Assembly: GCA_964581165.1 (NCBI GenBank)
Contig: CAZOMM010000022.1
Coordinates: 1 to 28,888, forward strand
DNA length: 28,888 nucleotides
Direction of reading: 5' to 3'
From: CAZPAN01 sp964581165
GTDB taxonomy: Bacteria; Actinomycetota; Coriobacteriia; Coriobacteriales; CADBOM01
The position numbers and the translations under genes are program-made. The notes under the pieces were generated by a model. The model searched no databases, had not been told where the DNA came from, and worked only from the letters and a program-made list of their open reading frames with translations. Below, piece by piece: positions 7,700 to 15,190 of this stretch; position 1 is the first letter of the stretch; every line of letters starts with the position of its first letter.

Positions 7700-8860
7700 T
7701 TGAGATACGAAAGCGCTGGTGAATCCCATGGCAGGGGACTGGTGGCCATGGTGCTCGACGTTCCAGCAGGTATTAGCCTTAGTGCTGAGCATATAGACAA
7801 AGATCTGCGTCGTAGACAGATGGGTTACGGTCGTGGCGGTAGGATGAAAATCGAAAGCGATCATGCCGAAATAATCTCGGGAATAAGATTCGAAAAGACC
7901 TTGGGCACTCCAGTGGCCCTGCTTATCCGCAACAAAGATCATGAAAACTGGCTCAACAGGATGAGTCCAGACGGAAAGGCTCCGGACGATCTTGTTCGTG
8001 AACACAGTCCTCGTCCGGGACATGCAGATCTAACAGGTGCTCTCAAGATAGGTACAAATGATTGCCGAGACATTCTCGAAAGAGCAAGTGCAAGAGAAAC
8101 TGCATGTAGGGTAGCAGCCGGTGCCATCGCCAAGGCCATGCTTGATGAGCTTGGGGTTTCTATTAAATCCTGTGTTGCACGCATTGGAACTGCCAGTTTG
8201 CCAGATGATTATTTGGAGGCAAGAGATTGGCAGATAGATGCCGAGCAGACAGAACATTCCGAAACTAGATGTCCAGATCCAAATACCACTGAGTCTATGA
8301 AGACGCAGATAGATACAGCCAAAGAAAAGGGGCAGTCGCTTGGAGGATGCTTTTGCGTAACTGCCAGTGGTCTGGTGCCAGGTCTTGGTGGATATGCCAC
8401 GGCGGCCGATAGGCTCACATCACAGCTGGGTGGAGCAATCTTTTCAATCCCGGCGATAAAAGCTGTTGAATTTGGAATTGGAAATCGTGCAGGCGAGCTA
8501 TTTGGATCTGATGTTCACGATCCAATTTCCTACGATCCTGATCGCGGATATTTTAGGGAGTCAAACAGGGCCGGAGGTCTCGAAGGTGGGATGAGCACAG
8601 GAGAACTCCTCATACTCAAAGCATGCATGAAGCCTATCCCTACGATGACTTCTCCGCTGTTAACAGTTGATATGGATACTCACGATAGGGCCGAAGCATC
8701 AAAGGAGCGATCCGACGTATGTGCAGTTCCGGCTGCAGCAGTGGTTGCCGAGGCCGAGGTGGCGATGGTATTGGCCAATGCATATCAAGACAAATTTGGA
8801 CGCGATTGCCTGTCGGACATGCTTGTGGCTATCGAACATTATCTAAGCAGGATCAAATGA
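7700..8860 (+). CDS. aroC: Chorismate synthase
   Basis: Converts EPSP to chorismate using reduced FMN, the last step of the common aromatic pathway. The family signatures are in place: GESHGRGL at 7-14, the RPGHADL segment near 110, GYATAADRLTSQLGG near 235, and NRAGGLEGGMSTGE near 295. The protein has 386 residues. An acidic insertion (about 173-208, after DDYLEARDW) separates two conserved parts. The start is a TTG at 7700, eight bases after GGAGG, giving MRYESAGESHGRGL as expected. The stop codon TGA lies within a repeated ATGAG motif that begins a 39-base repeat leading into the assembly gap. Confidence 0.96.
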   Translation: MRYESAGESHGRGLVAMVLDVPAGISLSAEHIDKDLRRRQMGYGRGGRMKIESDHAEIISGIRFEKTLGTPVALLIRNKDHENWLNRMSPDGKAPDDLVREHSPRPGHADLTGALKIGTNDCRDILERASARETACRVAAGAIAKAMLDELGVSIKSCVARIGTASLPDDYLEARDWQIDAEQTEHSETRCPDPNTTESMKTQIDTAKEKGQSLGGCFCVTASGLVPGLGGYATAADRLTSQLGGAIFSIPAIKAVEFGIGNRAGELFGSDVHDPISYDPDRGYFRESNRAGGLEGGMSTGELLILKACMKPIPTMTSPLLTVDMDTHDRAEASKERSDVCAVPAAAVVAEAEVAMVLANAYQDKFGRDCLSDMLVAIEHYLSRIK

Positions 8861-8900
8861 GTTTGGGGCGCAACGAGATGCCACGGCAAGATCAAATGAG
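8848..8900. repeat. 39-bp repeat running from the aroC stop into the assembly gap
   Basis: CAGGATCAAATGAG at 8848-8861 returns as CAAGATCAAATGAG at 8887-8900, a period of 39 bases, and the known sequence ends exactly at the end of the second copy. The first copy includes the aroC stop. More copies may lie in the run of N. Confidence 0.7.
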
Positions 8901-9000
8901 NNNNNNNNNNNNNNNNNNNNNNNNNNNNNNNNNNNNNNNNNNNNNNNNNNNNNNNNNNNNNNNNNNNNNNNNNNNNNNNNNNNNNNNNNNNNNNNNNNNN
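8901..9000. other. Assembly gap of 100 N
   Basis: Exactly 100 N, the usual placeholder for a gap of unknown size. It hides the start of aroK. Because the left edge lies in a direct repeat, the break was probably caused by unresolved tandem copies; the true length cannot be read here. Confidence 0.95.
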
Positions 9001-9492
9001 GTGGGCTTTATGGGATCTGGCAAATCCACTACAGCTAGGCTTTTGGCGCGTGCCTATGGGAAAGTCTCGTTTGATACAGATACTGGAATATCGCGCATGA
9101 CGGGCAAAACAATTCCCGAGATATTTGCCCAAGAAGGCGAGCAGCGCTTTAGAGAGTACGAGCTTGAATACCTTCATCACTTAACAGGGCTTAGTCCTGC
9201 AATTGTGAGCTGTGGTGGAGGAATTGTTAGCACAGCTGAATGCCGCGAGATGCTTAAAAACCTGGGTTTTGTAGTCTTTATGGAAGTAGATCCCAAAGAG
9301 GCTATATCTAGAATCTCCTCATTTGAATCTAGGCCGATACTGGCCAGAGGAAGCGACCCTGTTGAGCTTTTACAAAAGAGAATGCCCATGTATCTAGAAG
9401 TTGCAGATATGCGATATGACACTAGTGGCAAAACTGCTTCGCAGGTATCGACTGAATTGGGATCTTTGCTTGAACAAAAGGGGCTGTTATGA
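9001..9492 (+). CDS. aroK: Shikimate kinase (5' end lost in the gap)
   Basis: Phosphorylates shikimate at the 3-hydroxyl with ATP. The visible 163 residues open with the P-loop GFMGSGKSTT, so only about 5-12 residues of the usual N-terminus are missing, plus any repeat-encoded extension. FDTDTGI carries the substrate-binding Asp, RFREYE the Arg, and CGGGIV the glycine loop; RPIL near the C-terminus belongs to the lid. An ATG at 8857 overlapping the aroC stop (ATGA) is a possible start, in which case the 39-base repeat would encode the N-terminus, but the gap length must be known to test the frame. The GTG at 9001 is internal to the family alignment and is not the start. The stop overlaps the aroB start. 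Confidence 0.93.
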   Translation: MGFMGSGKSTTARLLARAYGKVSFDTDTGISRMTGKTIPEIFAQEGEQRFREYELEYLHHLTGLSPAIVSCGGGIVSTAECREMLKNLGFVVFMEVDPKEAISRISSFESRPILARGSDPVELLQKRMPMYLEVADMRYDTSGKTASQVSTELGSLLEQKGLL

Positions 9493-10592
9493 CGGCAAGT
9501 GTTGTTAGACTTTCGCTTCCCAGCGGTGCTGGATATGACATACGCATTGGTGCTGGGATTACCTCAAAACTTGGAGAGCATCTAGCTCAGGCAATCAGCC
9601 CTAGGCCCTGCGCTTTGATTGCCGATTCTAATGTTGCTCCACTTTATGCAGACGCGGTGGCTAACTCGCTAGAAGAGGCTGGCTTTGCAGTTGCCAAGTT
9701 TAGCTTTATGGCAGGGGAGTCCTCAAAGACCATGTCTTCGGCAGAATCCTTCCACGAAGCTCTGGCCGAATATCGCTTTTCGAGAGACTCAGTTGTTGTT
9801 GCTCTTGGCGGAGGTGTCACTGGAGATCTGGCTGGTTTTGTTGCCTCCACTTACATGCGAGGTATTCCATTTGTTCAGGTTCCTAGCACATTGTTGTCGA
9901 TGATCGATTCCTCGGTTGGAGGCAAAAATGCTGTCAATGTTGGAGGAGTAAAAAACCTAGTAGGAAACTTTGCTCAACCTGTATATGTCTCGGCAGATAT
10001 CTCGCTTTTAGAGAGCTTGCCTGCAATCGAATGGCGCTGCGGTTTTGCCGAGATGGCCAAGTCGGCAATTATCGACTCTCAGGATTTTTCTACATGGCTT
10101 TTTGACGCATCCCCTTATCTGCTTGCTCACGATCCAGACTATCTAAGGCAGGCAATTGCTAAGACGGTCGAGTTTAAAGCTAGGGTGGTTGTAGAAGACG
10201 AGAAGGAATCTTCTAAGCGCAAGTGTCTTAACTATGGACACACTCTAGGTCATGCAATAGAGGCAGTTTCTGAATCTCCCAAGGTTTTGCATGGTATTGC
10301 CGTGGCAGAAGGAATGCGCTTTGCAGCACATCTAGCAGGCGAGGTTATCGGAACTGCCCCCGGCTTTGAAGAAGCTCAGGACAGCCTTCTTAGTGCTCTT
10401 GGTATTGAGCCTTTGGGCCGCACTTTTGATGTGGATGCCCTAGTAGAACGCATGACTCATGACAAAAAGGCCGACGGTAAAAACATCAGTTTTGTGTTGG
10501 CTAGGTCTCCTGGCGACTGGCGGCTAGTAGAGCTGGCTCCTGATTTTATTGCAACGCAGCTCAAAAAATGGTTCTCGCGAGATGGGAGATAA
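9489..10592 (+). CDS. aroB: 3-dehydroquinate synthase
   Basis: Cyclises DAHP to 3-dehydroquinate with NAD+ and a divalent metal, the second step of the pathway. In 367 residues it shows the NAD-binding GGGVTGDLAGFVAS (about 104-117), PSTLLSMIDSSVGGK, NYGHTLGHAIE with metal-binding His, and LHGIAVAEGM with a further His. Start ATG overlaps the aroK stop by four bases (ATGA) and follows AAAGGGG, which indicates translational coupling. A 15-base tandem repeat starts directly after the TAA stop and continues into aroQ. Confidence 0.97.
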   Translation: MTASVVRLSLPSGAGYDIRIGAGITSKLGEHLAQAISPRPCALIADSNVAPLYADAVANSLEEAGFAVAKFSFMAGESSKTMSSAESFHEALAEYRFSRDSVVVALGGGVTGDLAGFVASTYMRGIPFVQVPSTLLSMIDSSVGGKNAVNVGGVKNLVGNFAQPVYVSADISLLESLPAIEWRCGFAEMAKSAIIDSQDFSTWLFDASPYLLAHDPDYLRQAIAKTVEFKARVVVEDEKESSKRKCLNYGHTLGHAIEAVSESPKVLHGIAVAEGMRFAAHLAGEVIGTAPGFEEAQDSLLSALGIEPLGRTFDVDALVERMTHDKKADGKNISFVLARSPGDWRLVELAPDFIATQLKKWFSRDGR

Positions 10593-10667
10593 GGTGCAAG
10601 AGAGCAGGGTGCAAGAGGATAGAGTGCAAACGAGTGGGGCACAAAAGAGCAGGCTACAAACGAGTAG
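10593..10667 (+). repeat. 15-bp tandem repeat at the aroB-aroQ junction
   Basis: Five consecutive 15-base units begin at 10593, 10608, 10623, 10638 and 10653, the first being GGTGCAAGAGAGCAG; a partial sixth extends to about 10677. The array begins one base after the aroB stop. In the aroQ frame it reads as five-residue units (VQESR, VQEDR, VQTSG, AQKSR, LQTSR). The first three units each hold a GTG in frame with aroQ. Confidence 0.85.
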
Positions 10668-11154
10668 GCTGCAAAAAATCTCTATTTTGCTTGTAAATGG
10701 CCCCAACCTTAATTTGCTTGGTGAACGTGATCCCAAGCTATACGGAATAAACACACTCGACGAGATAAACGAGTACATCAAATCCAGTCTTACTGGCATT
10801 GAGCTTAGGCTGTCGGAGTACGGAATTAATGTAAGTCTTTCGGTGTCGTTTTTTCAATCCAATCACGAGGGCGCATTGATCGACTGCATCCAAGATGCTC
10901 GCAAGATCTATGACGGAATCGTTTTTAATCCGGGTGCCTACACTCATTACTCATATGCCCTACACGATGCCGTTGAGGCCATCTCGATTCCGGTTGTAGA
11001 GGTTCACTTGTCTGACATAGCTAATAGAGATGAGTTTCGTAGAATCTCGGTGATTGCTCCGGCCTGCATAGGCCAAATTAAGGGCTTGGGTCGCAAGGGC
11101 TACATTGATGCAATAGAGATGTTGGTGGCTAGAATCACAGATAAAGAAAGGTAA
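10594..11154 (+). CDS. aroQ: Type II 3-dehydroquinate dehydratase
   Basis: Dehydrates 3-dehydroquinate to 3-dehydroshikimate in the aromatic pathway. The domain begins with ISILLVNGPNLNLLG and includes the active-site Tyr in GERDPKLYG, FQSNHEGALID, NPGAYTHYSYALHDA and EVHLSDI; this is the small dodecameric type II fold. The start is unclear. The GTG at 10594 (GGGAG five bases upstream) gives 186 residues, against about 145 usual; GTGs at 10609 and 10624 in later repeat units are alternatives, the last after AGAGGAT. No start codon lies between the repeat and the conserved domain, so any version carries part of the repeat as an N-terminal extension of at least about 18 residues. The stop lies within a second, 10-base repeat. 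Confidence 0.92.
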   Translation: MQESRVQEDRVQTSGAQKSRLQTSRLQKISILLVNGPNLNLLGERDPKLYGINTLDEINEYIKSSLTGIELRLSEYGINVSLSVSFFQSNHEGALIDCIQDARKIYDGIVFNPGAYTHYSYALHDAVEAISIPVVEVHLSDIANRDEFRRISVIAPACIGQIKGLGRKGYIDAIEMLVARITDKER

Positions 11155-11171
11155 AGAAAGGTAAAGAAAGG
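11142..11171. repeat. Perfect 10-bp triple repeat spanning the aroQ stop codon
   Basis: TAAAGAAAGG occurs three times without change at 11142-11151, 11152-11161 and 11162-11171. The TAA of the second copy is the aroQ stop. AAAGG of the last copy, extended by GG, is the ribosome binding site for the peptidase gene at 11183. Each unit thus holds a stop-like triplet and a binding site. Confidence 0.95.
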
Positions 11172-11182
11172 GGTCTCCTCTG

Positions 11183-12298
11183 ATGGAATCTAGATTTAAC
11201 AAGCTTGCAAAAGTTCTCGAAAACGCAGGCATAGATGCCTATTACTGTAGAAATACTTCTGACATTAGATGGCTTACTTCGATGGATGGGGTTTTTGATA
11301 CGGAACAGGCTCATCTAGCTCTCATCAGTGGAGATTCCTTTTCAATTCATACCGATGGTAGATATTCGCAAGCTATGCGCTCGCATCCCAATAGGGAAAG
11401 CTTAGACATCCTAGACATATCAGATGAGCAAATCTCTCATATGGATTTTGCAGCAAATAGAATCGCCGACTCGCTGCCCGCAAATGCAAAAATAGGCGTG
11501 GAATCAAACATTGCGCTTGATGAGTTTCGCGCTCTGGATGCCGCCTTGTCAAAAAAAGGTCTTAGCTGCGAGATTGTTGAGATGAAAGATCCCGTGACAT
11601 CTCTTCGCGCAGTAAAGGATCTGGCAGAAGTCGAGATAATGCGCCAAGCTCAGCAGATTACAGACAGAGCATTTAGTGATTTGCTTACATGGATTGCACC
11701 AGGGCTTACTGAGCTTGAGGTGGCTAGTCGTTTGGAATATTCGATGCGATTAGATGGGGCACAAAGTATTGCCTTTGCAAGTATTGTGGCAAGTGGGCCT
11801 CTGCACTCTGCAATGCCGCATGCCATCCCTTCTTCACGAAAACTCGAAGCTGGGGATCTAGTGGTCATAGACTTTGGAGCCAAATATGGCGGTTATTGCT
11901 CGGATATGACTAGGACTGTGGCAATTGGTGAGCCATCTGCCGAACTCAAGAGGATCTATGACGCTGTCTTGCTTGCTCATGAGGAGTGCAAAAAAGCTAT
12001 TCGTCCTGGAATTGAGTACAGCAAGATCCACGCATTGGCAGAACAGGTCATCAACGAAGCTGGCTATGAGGGCTACTTTACTCATTCGCTAGGTCATGGA
12101 GTTGGAATAGATATTCATGAGCTGCCAAGACTGTCTTCAAAAAGCGAAGGCTTATTAGAGGTTGGAAATGTGGTGACAGTAGAACCTGGGATCTATGTGC
12201 CTGGAGTAGGTGGAGTTCGTATAGAAGACTTTGGCGTTGTTACCACAGACGGCTTTGACGACTTTACAGCCTCTGCTCACGAACTCCAGTGCGTGTAG
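11183..12298 (+). CDS. pepQ: M24 family Xaa-Pro peptidase
   Basis: Cytoplasmic metallopeptidase of the creatinase/prolidase family that removes residues before proline; whether it is a dipeptidase or an aminopeptidase P cannot be decided here, so the symbol is tentative. In 371 residues the N-terminal creatinase-like domain covers about 1-130, and the pita-bread domain the rest. All five metal ligands are present: Asp230 (VIDFG), Asp241 (CSDMTRT), His305 (LGHGVGIDIHE), Glu334 (VEPGIY) and Glu348 (RIEDFG). The position between aroQ and efp is shared by mycobacteria (pepQ) and Bacillus (papA). Start ATG lies 11 bases after the AAAGGGG of the repeat. The stop is inside another tandem repeat. Confidence 0.92.
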   Translation: MESRFNKLAKVLENAGIDAYYCRNTSDIRWLTSMDGVFDTEQAHLALISGDSFSIHTDGRYSQAMRSHPNRESLDILDISDEQISHMDFAANRIADSLPANAKIGVESNIALDEFRALDAALSKKGLSCEIVEMKDPVTSLRAVKDLAEVEIMRQAQQITDRAFSDLLTWIAPGLTELEVASRLEYSMRLDGAQSIAFASIVASGPLHSAMPHAIPSSRKLEAGDLVVIDFGAKYGGYCSDMTRTVAIGEPSAELKRIYDAVLLAHEECKKAIRPGIEYSKIHALAEQVINEAGYEGYFTHSLGHGVGIDIHELPRLSSKSEGLLEVGNVVTVEPGIYVPGVGGVRIEDFGVVTTDGFDDFTASAHELQCV

Positions 12299-12333
12299 CA
12301 GTTGCGCAGCAGTGAGCGTAGCAGTGCGTGTAG
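12287..12333. repeat. 12-bp tandem repeat spanning the peptidase stop codon
   Basis: Units CAGTGCGTGTAG (12287-12298), CAGTTGCGCAG (12299-12309), CAGTGAGCGTAG (12310-12321) and CAGTGCGTGTAG (12322-12333). The first and last are identical. The TAG of the first is the stop codon of the peptidase gene. Confidence 0.85.
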
Positions 12334-12336
12334 GTT

Positions 12337-12438
12337 TTTAACCCCCTTACGCACAATGTTGGCGCTGCCAAGTCTTGCAGCGAGCGGAGCTAAGCCCCTT
12401 GCTTTAACCCCCTTGCGCCCATATTGCAGCAAGCTGCC
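12337..12438. repeat. Imperfect direct repeat between pepQ and efp
   Basis: TTTAACCCCCTTACGC starts a block at 12337-12369 and TTTAACCCCCTTGCGC a related block at 12403-12438; both end in GCTGCC. The blocks are about 33-36 bases and start 66 bases apart. The gap of 237 bases to efp holds no gene that I can support. Confidence 0.6.
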
Positions 12439-12535
12439 CGATGGCAAAGATTGTCCATTATAGCCTTGTGATATATTCCACCCGGAAGACTCCATTAGCT
12501 TAGAGGATTTAGTATTTTGAAAGGATCATCCAAAT

Positions 12536-13096
12536 ATGGCGATCTCCACTGCGGATTTTAAGAACGGCAAGTGCATCAGCATCGATGGCAAGCCAAATCT
12601 GATTATTGAATTCCAGCATGTTAAGCCTGGCAAAGGTGGTGCCTTTGTTAGAACTAAGGTGCGCGATGTTAAAACAGGCAGAGTCAACGATCTCACCTTT
12701 AGGGCTGGAGAGAAGTTTGACGAAGTTCGCATGGAGACCAAAGAGATGCAATATCTCTACAACGATGGATCCGATTTTTACTTCATGGATAACACCACCT
12801 ATGAGCAACTTGCTATCTCAACAGACCTTATTGGCGATACTTCTCAGTGGCTCAAAGAAAATGATACCTGCCTATTCCAATATGCAGGCGGCGAGATGAT
12901 TGGTGTTCAGCCTCCAATGTTTGTTGAGCTTGAGGTGGCCGAGACAGAACCAGGCTTTAAGGGCGATACGGTGCAGGGTTCTTCCAAGCCTGCAACCATG
13001 GAGACCGGAGCTGTGATTCAGGTTCCCATGTTTGTGAACCCGGGCGATGTCTTAAAAATTGACACTCGCGACGGTCGTTACGTCACTAGGGTTTAA
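12536..13096 (+). CDS. efp: Elongation factor P
   Basis: Binds the ribosome next to the P-site tRNA and relieves stalling on proline runs. The 186 residues are the standard length with the KOW-like N-terminal domain and two OB domains; the C-terminal GDVLKIDTRDGRYVTRV is diagnostic. The lysine at the tip of the first domain is Lys33 in KPGKGGAF. It is the residue that some bacteria modify; no modification gene is in the window. The ATG at 12536 follows AAAGGA by ten bases. A candidate terminator lies 28 bases after the stop, so efp probably ends a transcript. Confidence 0.97.
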   Translation: MAISTADFKNGKCISIDGKPNLIIEFQHVKPGKGGAFVRTKVRDVKTGRVNDLTFRAGEKFDEVRMETKEMQYLYNDGSDFYFMDNTTYEQLAISTDLIGDTSQWLKENDTCLFQYAGGEMIGVQPPMFVELEVAETEPGFKGDTVQGSSKPATMETGAVIQVPMFVNPGDVLKIDTRDGRYVTRV

Positions 13097-13123
13097 TCGT
13101 CTTGTGGTATTTACTACAAAACT

Positions 13124-13146
13124 GATACAAGAGTATGTATCTTTTT
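13124..13146 (+). terminator. Candidate intrinsic terminator after efp
   Basis: GATACA (13124-13129) and TGTATC (13136-13141) form a six-base stem with loop AGAGTA, directly followed by five T (13142-13146). The stem is short and AT-rich, so it may be weak. A further near-perfect inverted repeat, TTGTGGTA and TACTACAA, lies just upstream at about 13102-13119. Confidence 0.45.
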
Positions 13147-13194
13147 AAGTTATTTCTCGCCGATGAATAAAAGTTGTTCCTTAGATTCTCGGCG

Positions 13195-13224
13195 TTGAGC
13201 AGAAATACTTCTCGGCATTAGATA
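13195..13224 (+). promoter_or_regulatory. Candidate promoter for the carboxylase operon
   Basis: TTGAGC (13195-13200) and TAGATA (13219-13224) with an 18-base spacer resemble a vegetative promoter. The -10 element lies in the loop of an inverted repeat TCGGC (13212-13216) and GCCGA (13227-13231). Further copies of the half-site are at 13158-13163 (CGCCGA) and 13189-13194 (TCGGCG), which would suit an operator. Not tested. Confidence 0.3.
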
Positions 13225-13240
13225 AAGCCGAAACCAAGAA

Positions 13241-13266
13241 TATGCCCGATGTAAAAGTCGGGCATA
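13241..13266. other. Nine-base stem-loop in the carboxylase leader
   Basis: TATGCCCGA (13241-13249) pairs perfectly with TCGGGCATA (13258-13266) around an eight-base loop. No T run follows on the + strand, so it is more likely a leader structure or binding site than a terminator. The start codon is 40 bases downstream. Confidence 0.5.
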
Positions 13267-13305
13267 AAACGACTTAGAGACTTAGATAAAAAGAGAGGAG
13301 GCAAT

Positions 13306-15168
13306 ATGAGAACACTACATATCATGGACACTACCCTACGCGATGCTCATCAGTCGCTTTGGGCTACCAGGATGCAAACGGGCGACATGCTCCCGATCTT
13401 GGACAAGATGGATCGTGTAGGTTATTGGGCCATCGAGGCGTGGGGAGGTGCTACCTTTGATACATGCCTGAGGTTTCTCGACGAAAATCCATGGGAAAGG
13501 CTCAGGGCTATCAAGCGGCGCTGTCCAAATACTCCGCTCTCAATGCTTTCTAGAGGTCAGAACCTAGTTGGATATCACCATTATTCCAAGGATATCGTTA
13601 CTAGGTTTTTGCATGCAGCACATCGCAATGGCGTAGACGTATTTAGGATCTTTGATGCTTTAAATGACATTCGCAATGTCATCGACAGCGCAGAGGCCGT
13701 AAAAGAATGCGGTGCGCATCTCGAAGGTTCTATCTCTTACACCGTAAGCCCTGTGCACACGCTTGATAGCTATATCGACTACGCGATGCAGTGGAAGGAA
13801 TTAGGTGCCGATTCCATAGCCATTAAGGACATGGCCGGAATGCTTACTCCTTATCGCACCGAGAGAATGGTTGCCGCGCTTCGCGAAGAGGTTGGATTGC
13901 CGGTGCATGTTCACTGCCACTATGTTGGCGGCATGGCTCCAACCAATTACATCAAGGCTGCTGAGGCGGGAGCTGCAATTGTTGATACGGCATCGGCTCC
14001 ACTTGCTTTTGGTAATTCTCAACCTGCAGTTGAGATGGTTGTTGCAGCTCTTAAGGAATCCGGTGCCGATACTAACCTAGATCTTGATCTGCTCTTTGAG
14101 ATTGCCGAGTACTGGGAAGAGGTTCGCAAGCGCAGTCATCATAAGCGCGGCGTGAGCTCTCTTATTCACATGCAGGTTTATAGCCATCAGGTTCCAGGCG
14201 GCATGATGAGTAATCTTATCAGCCAGCTTGAGATTCAGAATTCTGCAGACAGACTCCAAGATGTTATGGATGAGATTCCCAATGTTAGGGCCGAGGTTGG
14301 TTATCCTCCGCTGGTAACGCCTATGTCTCAGATTGTGGGAACTCAGGCTGTCTTTAATGTGTTAACCGGCAAGCGCTGGTCTGTTGTCTCGGCCGAGATG
14401 AAAGATTATCTGGCGGGATATTATGGAAAGGCTCCAGGACCTCTAAATCTAGAGATAGTTGCAAAAGTTTTGGGTTCTACACCTCCACTAGATCCAGATA
14501 CCCCACCATCGTCGCTGGTTACCACTCCCTATTCTGTTTATGAGGAGGAGATCGGGGAACTTGCTCAAAGCGAAGAAGACGTGCTTATGTATGCCTTGTT
14601 CCCAGAGACTGCTAGAACCTTCTTATCTAAGCATCGCTCATCCCAGAAGGTAGATTTCATGCTCGAGGAAGAATCTCGAGGAACCATTGAGGAGGACTAC
14701 GTGGATATCAACCAGATCAAAGATCTCATCAAAGCCGTAGAGGACTCCAATGTTGGAGAGGTTTCTGTAGAAGAAGCCGGCATGAAGATTACCATTCGCG
14801 CACAAGGTGAGGCAGCACCTCAGCAGGTTGTAGTTAGCCAGCCTGTCTTGACACCCGATGCAATTCCTGAGCCTGTTGAGGCTGTTGAAGATATTGAGCG
14901 TCCGGGAAATTGGATTCCTGTTACATCTCCTATGGTCGGAACCTTCTATGTTGCACCCTCTCCTGGTGCCGACCCATTCGTGCAGGTAGACGATGAGGTA
15001 ACTGCGGGACAAACGCTTTGCATTGTTGAGGCAATGAAGCTTATGAATGAGATTCCGGCAGAGCAGATCGGAGTTATTCGTGAGGTTTGCCTAGAGGATG
15101 CAACACCTGTTGAGTATGGAACTGTTTTGTTTTATTTAGAGCCGATTTACGACGGCGTGGAGAAATAA
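13306..15168 (+). CDS. pycB: Carboxyltransferase fused to a biotin carrier domain (probable pyruvate carboxylase subunit B)
   Basis: Transfers CO2 from carboxybiotin to an oxo-acid, most likely pyruvate to oxaloacetate. Residues 1-455 form the carboxyltransferase domain of the oxaloacetate decarboxylase alpha/transcarboxylase 5S type: Asp8 in MDTTLRDAHQS, Lys174 in IKDMAG (the carbamylated lysine) and metal-binding His in HVHCH at 201-205. Residues 466-620 match a whole AccB-type carrier: VDINQIKDLIKAVED at its start, then a Pro/Val/Glu linker and the biotin site EAMKLMNE with Lys578. The partner AccC follows after 22 bases, which argues for a two-subunit ATP-dependent carboxylase rather than a sodium-pump decarboxylase; no membrane beta subunit is present. 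Start ATG follows GGAGG. Family databases may name it oadA. Confidence 0.88.
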   Translation: MRTLHIMDTTLRDAHQSLWATRMQTGDMLPILDKMDRVGYWAIEAWGGATFDTCLRFLDENPWERLRAIKRRCPNTPLSMLSRGQNLVGYHHYSKDIVTRFLHAAHRNGVDVFRIFDALNDIRNVIDSAEAVKECGAHLEGSISYTVSPVHTLDSYIDYAMQWKELGADSIAIKDMAGMLTPYRTERMVAALREEVGLPVHVHCHYVGGMAPTNYIKAAEAGAAIVDTASAPLAFGNSQPAVEMVVAALKESGADTNLDLDLLFEIAEYWEEVRKRSHHKRGVSSLIHMQVYSHQVPGGMMSNLISQLEIQNSADRLQDVMDEIPNVRAEVGYPPLVTPMSQIVGTQAVFNVLTGKRWSVVSAEMKDYLAGYYGKAPGPLNLEIVAKVLGSTPPLDPDTPPSSLVTTPYSVYEEEIGELAQSEEDVLMYALFPETARTFLSKHRSSQKVDFMLEEESRGTIEEDYVDINQIKDLIKAVEDSNVGEVSVEEAGMKITIRAQGEAAPQQVVVSQPVLTPDAIPEPVEAVEDIERPGNWIPVTSPMVGTFYVAPSPGADPFVQVDDEVTAGQTLCIVEAMKLMNEIPAEQIGVIREVCLEDATPVEYGTVLFYLEPIYDGVEK

Positions 15169-15177
15169 GAGAAATAG
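15160..15177. repeat. 9-bp duplication spanning the pycB stop codon
   Basis: GAGAAATAA (15160-15168) is followed at once by GAGAAATAG (15169-15177). The first copy ends with the pycB stop TAA, and the second repeats it as an in-frame TAG. Confidence 0.8.
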
Positions 15178-15190
15178 GCGGTATCTATAG

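Noticed and set aside
9001..9003. GTG as the true start of aroK
   Set aside because: It encodes the Val directly before the P-loop strand; shikimate kinases have several residues before it, and the codon merely follows the gap.
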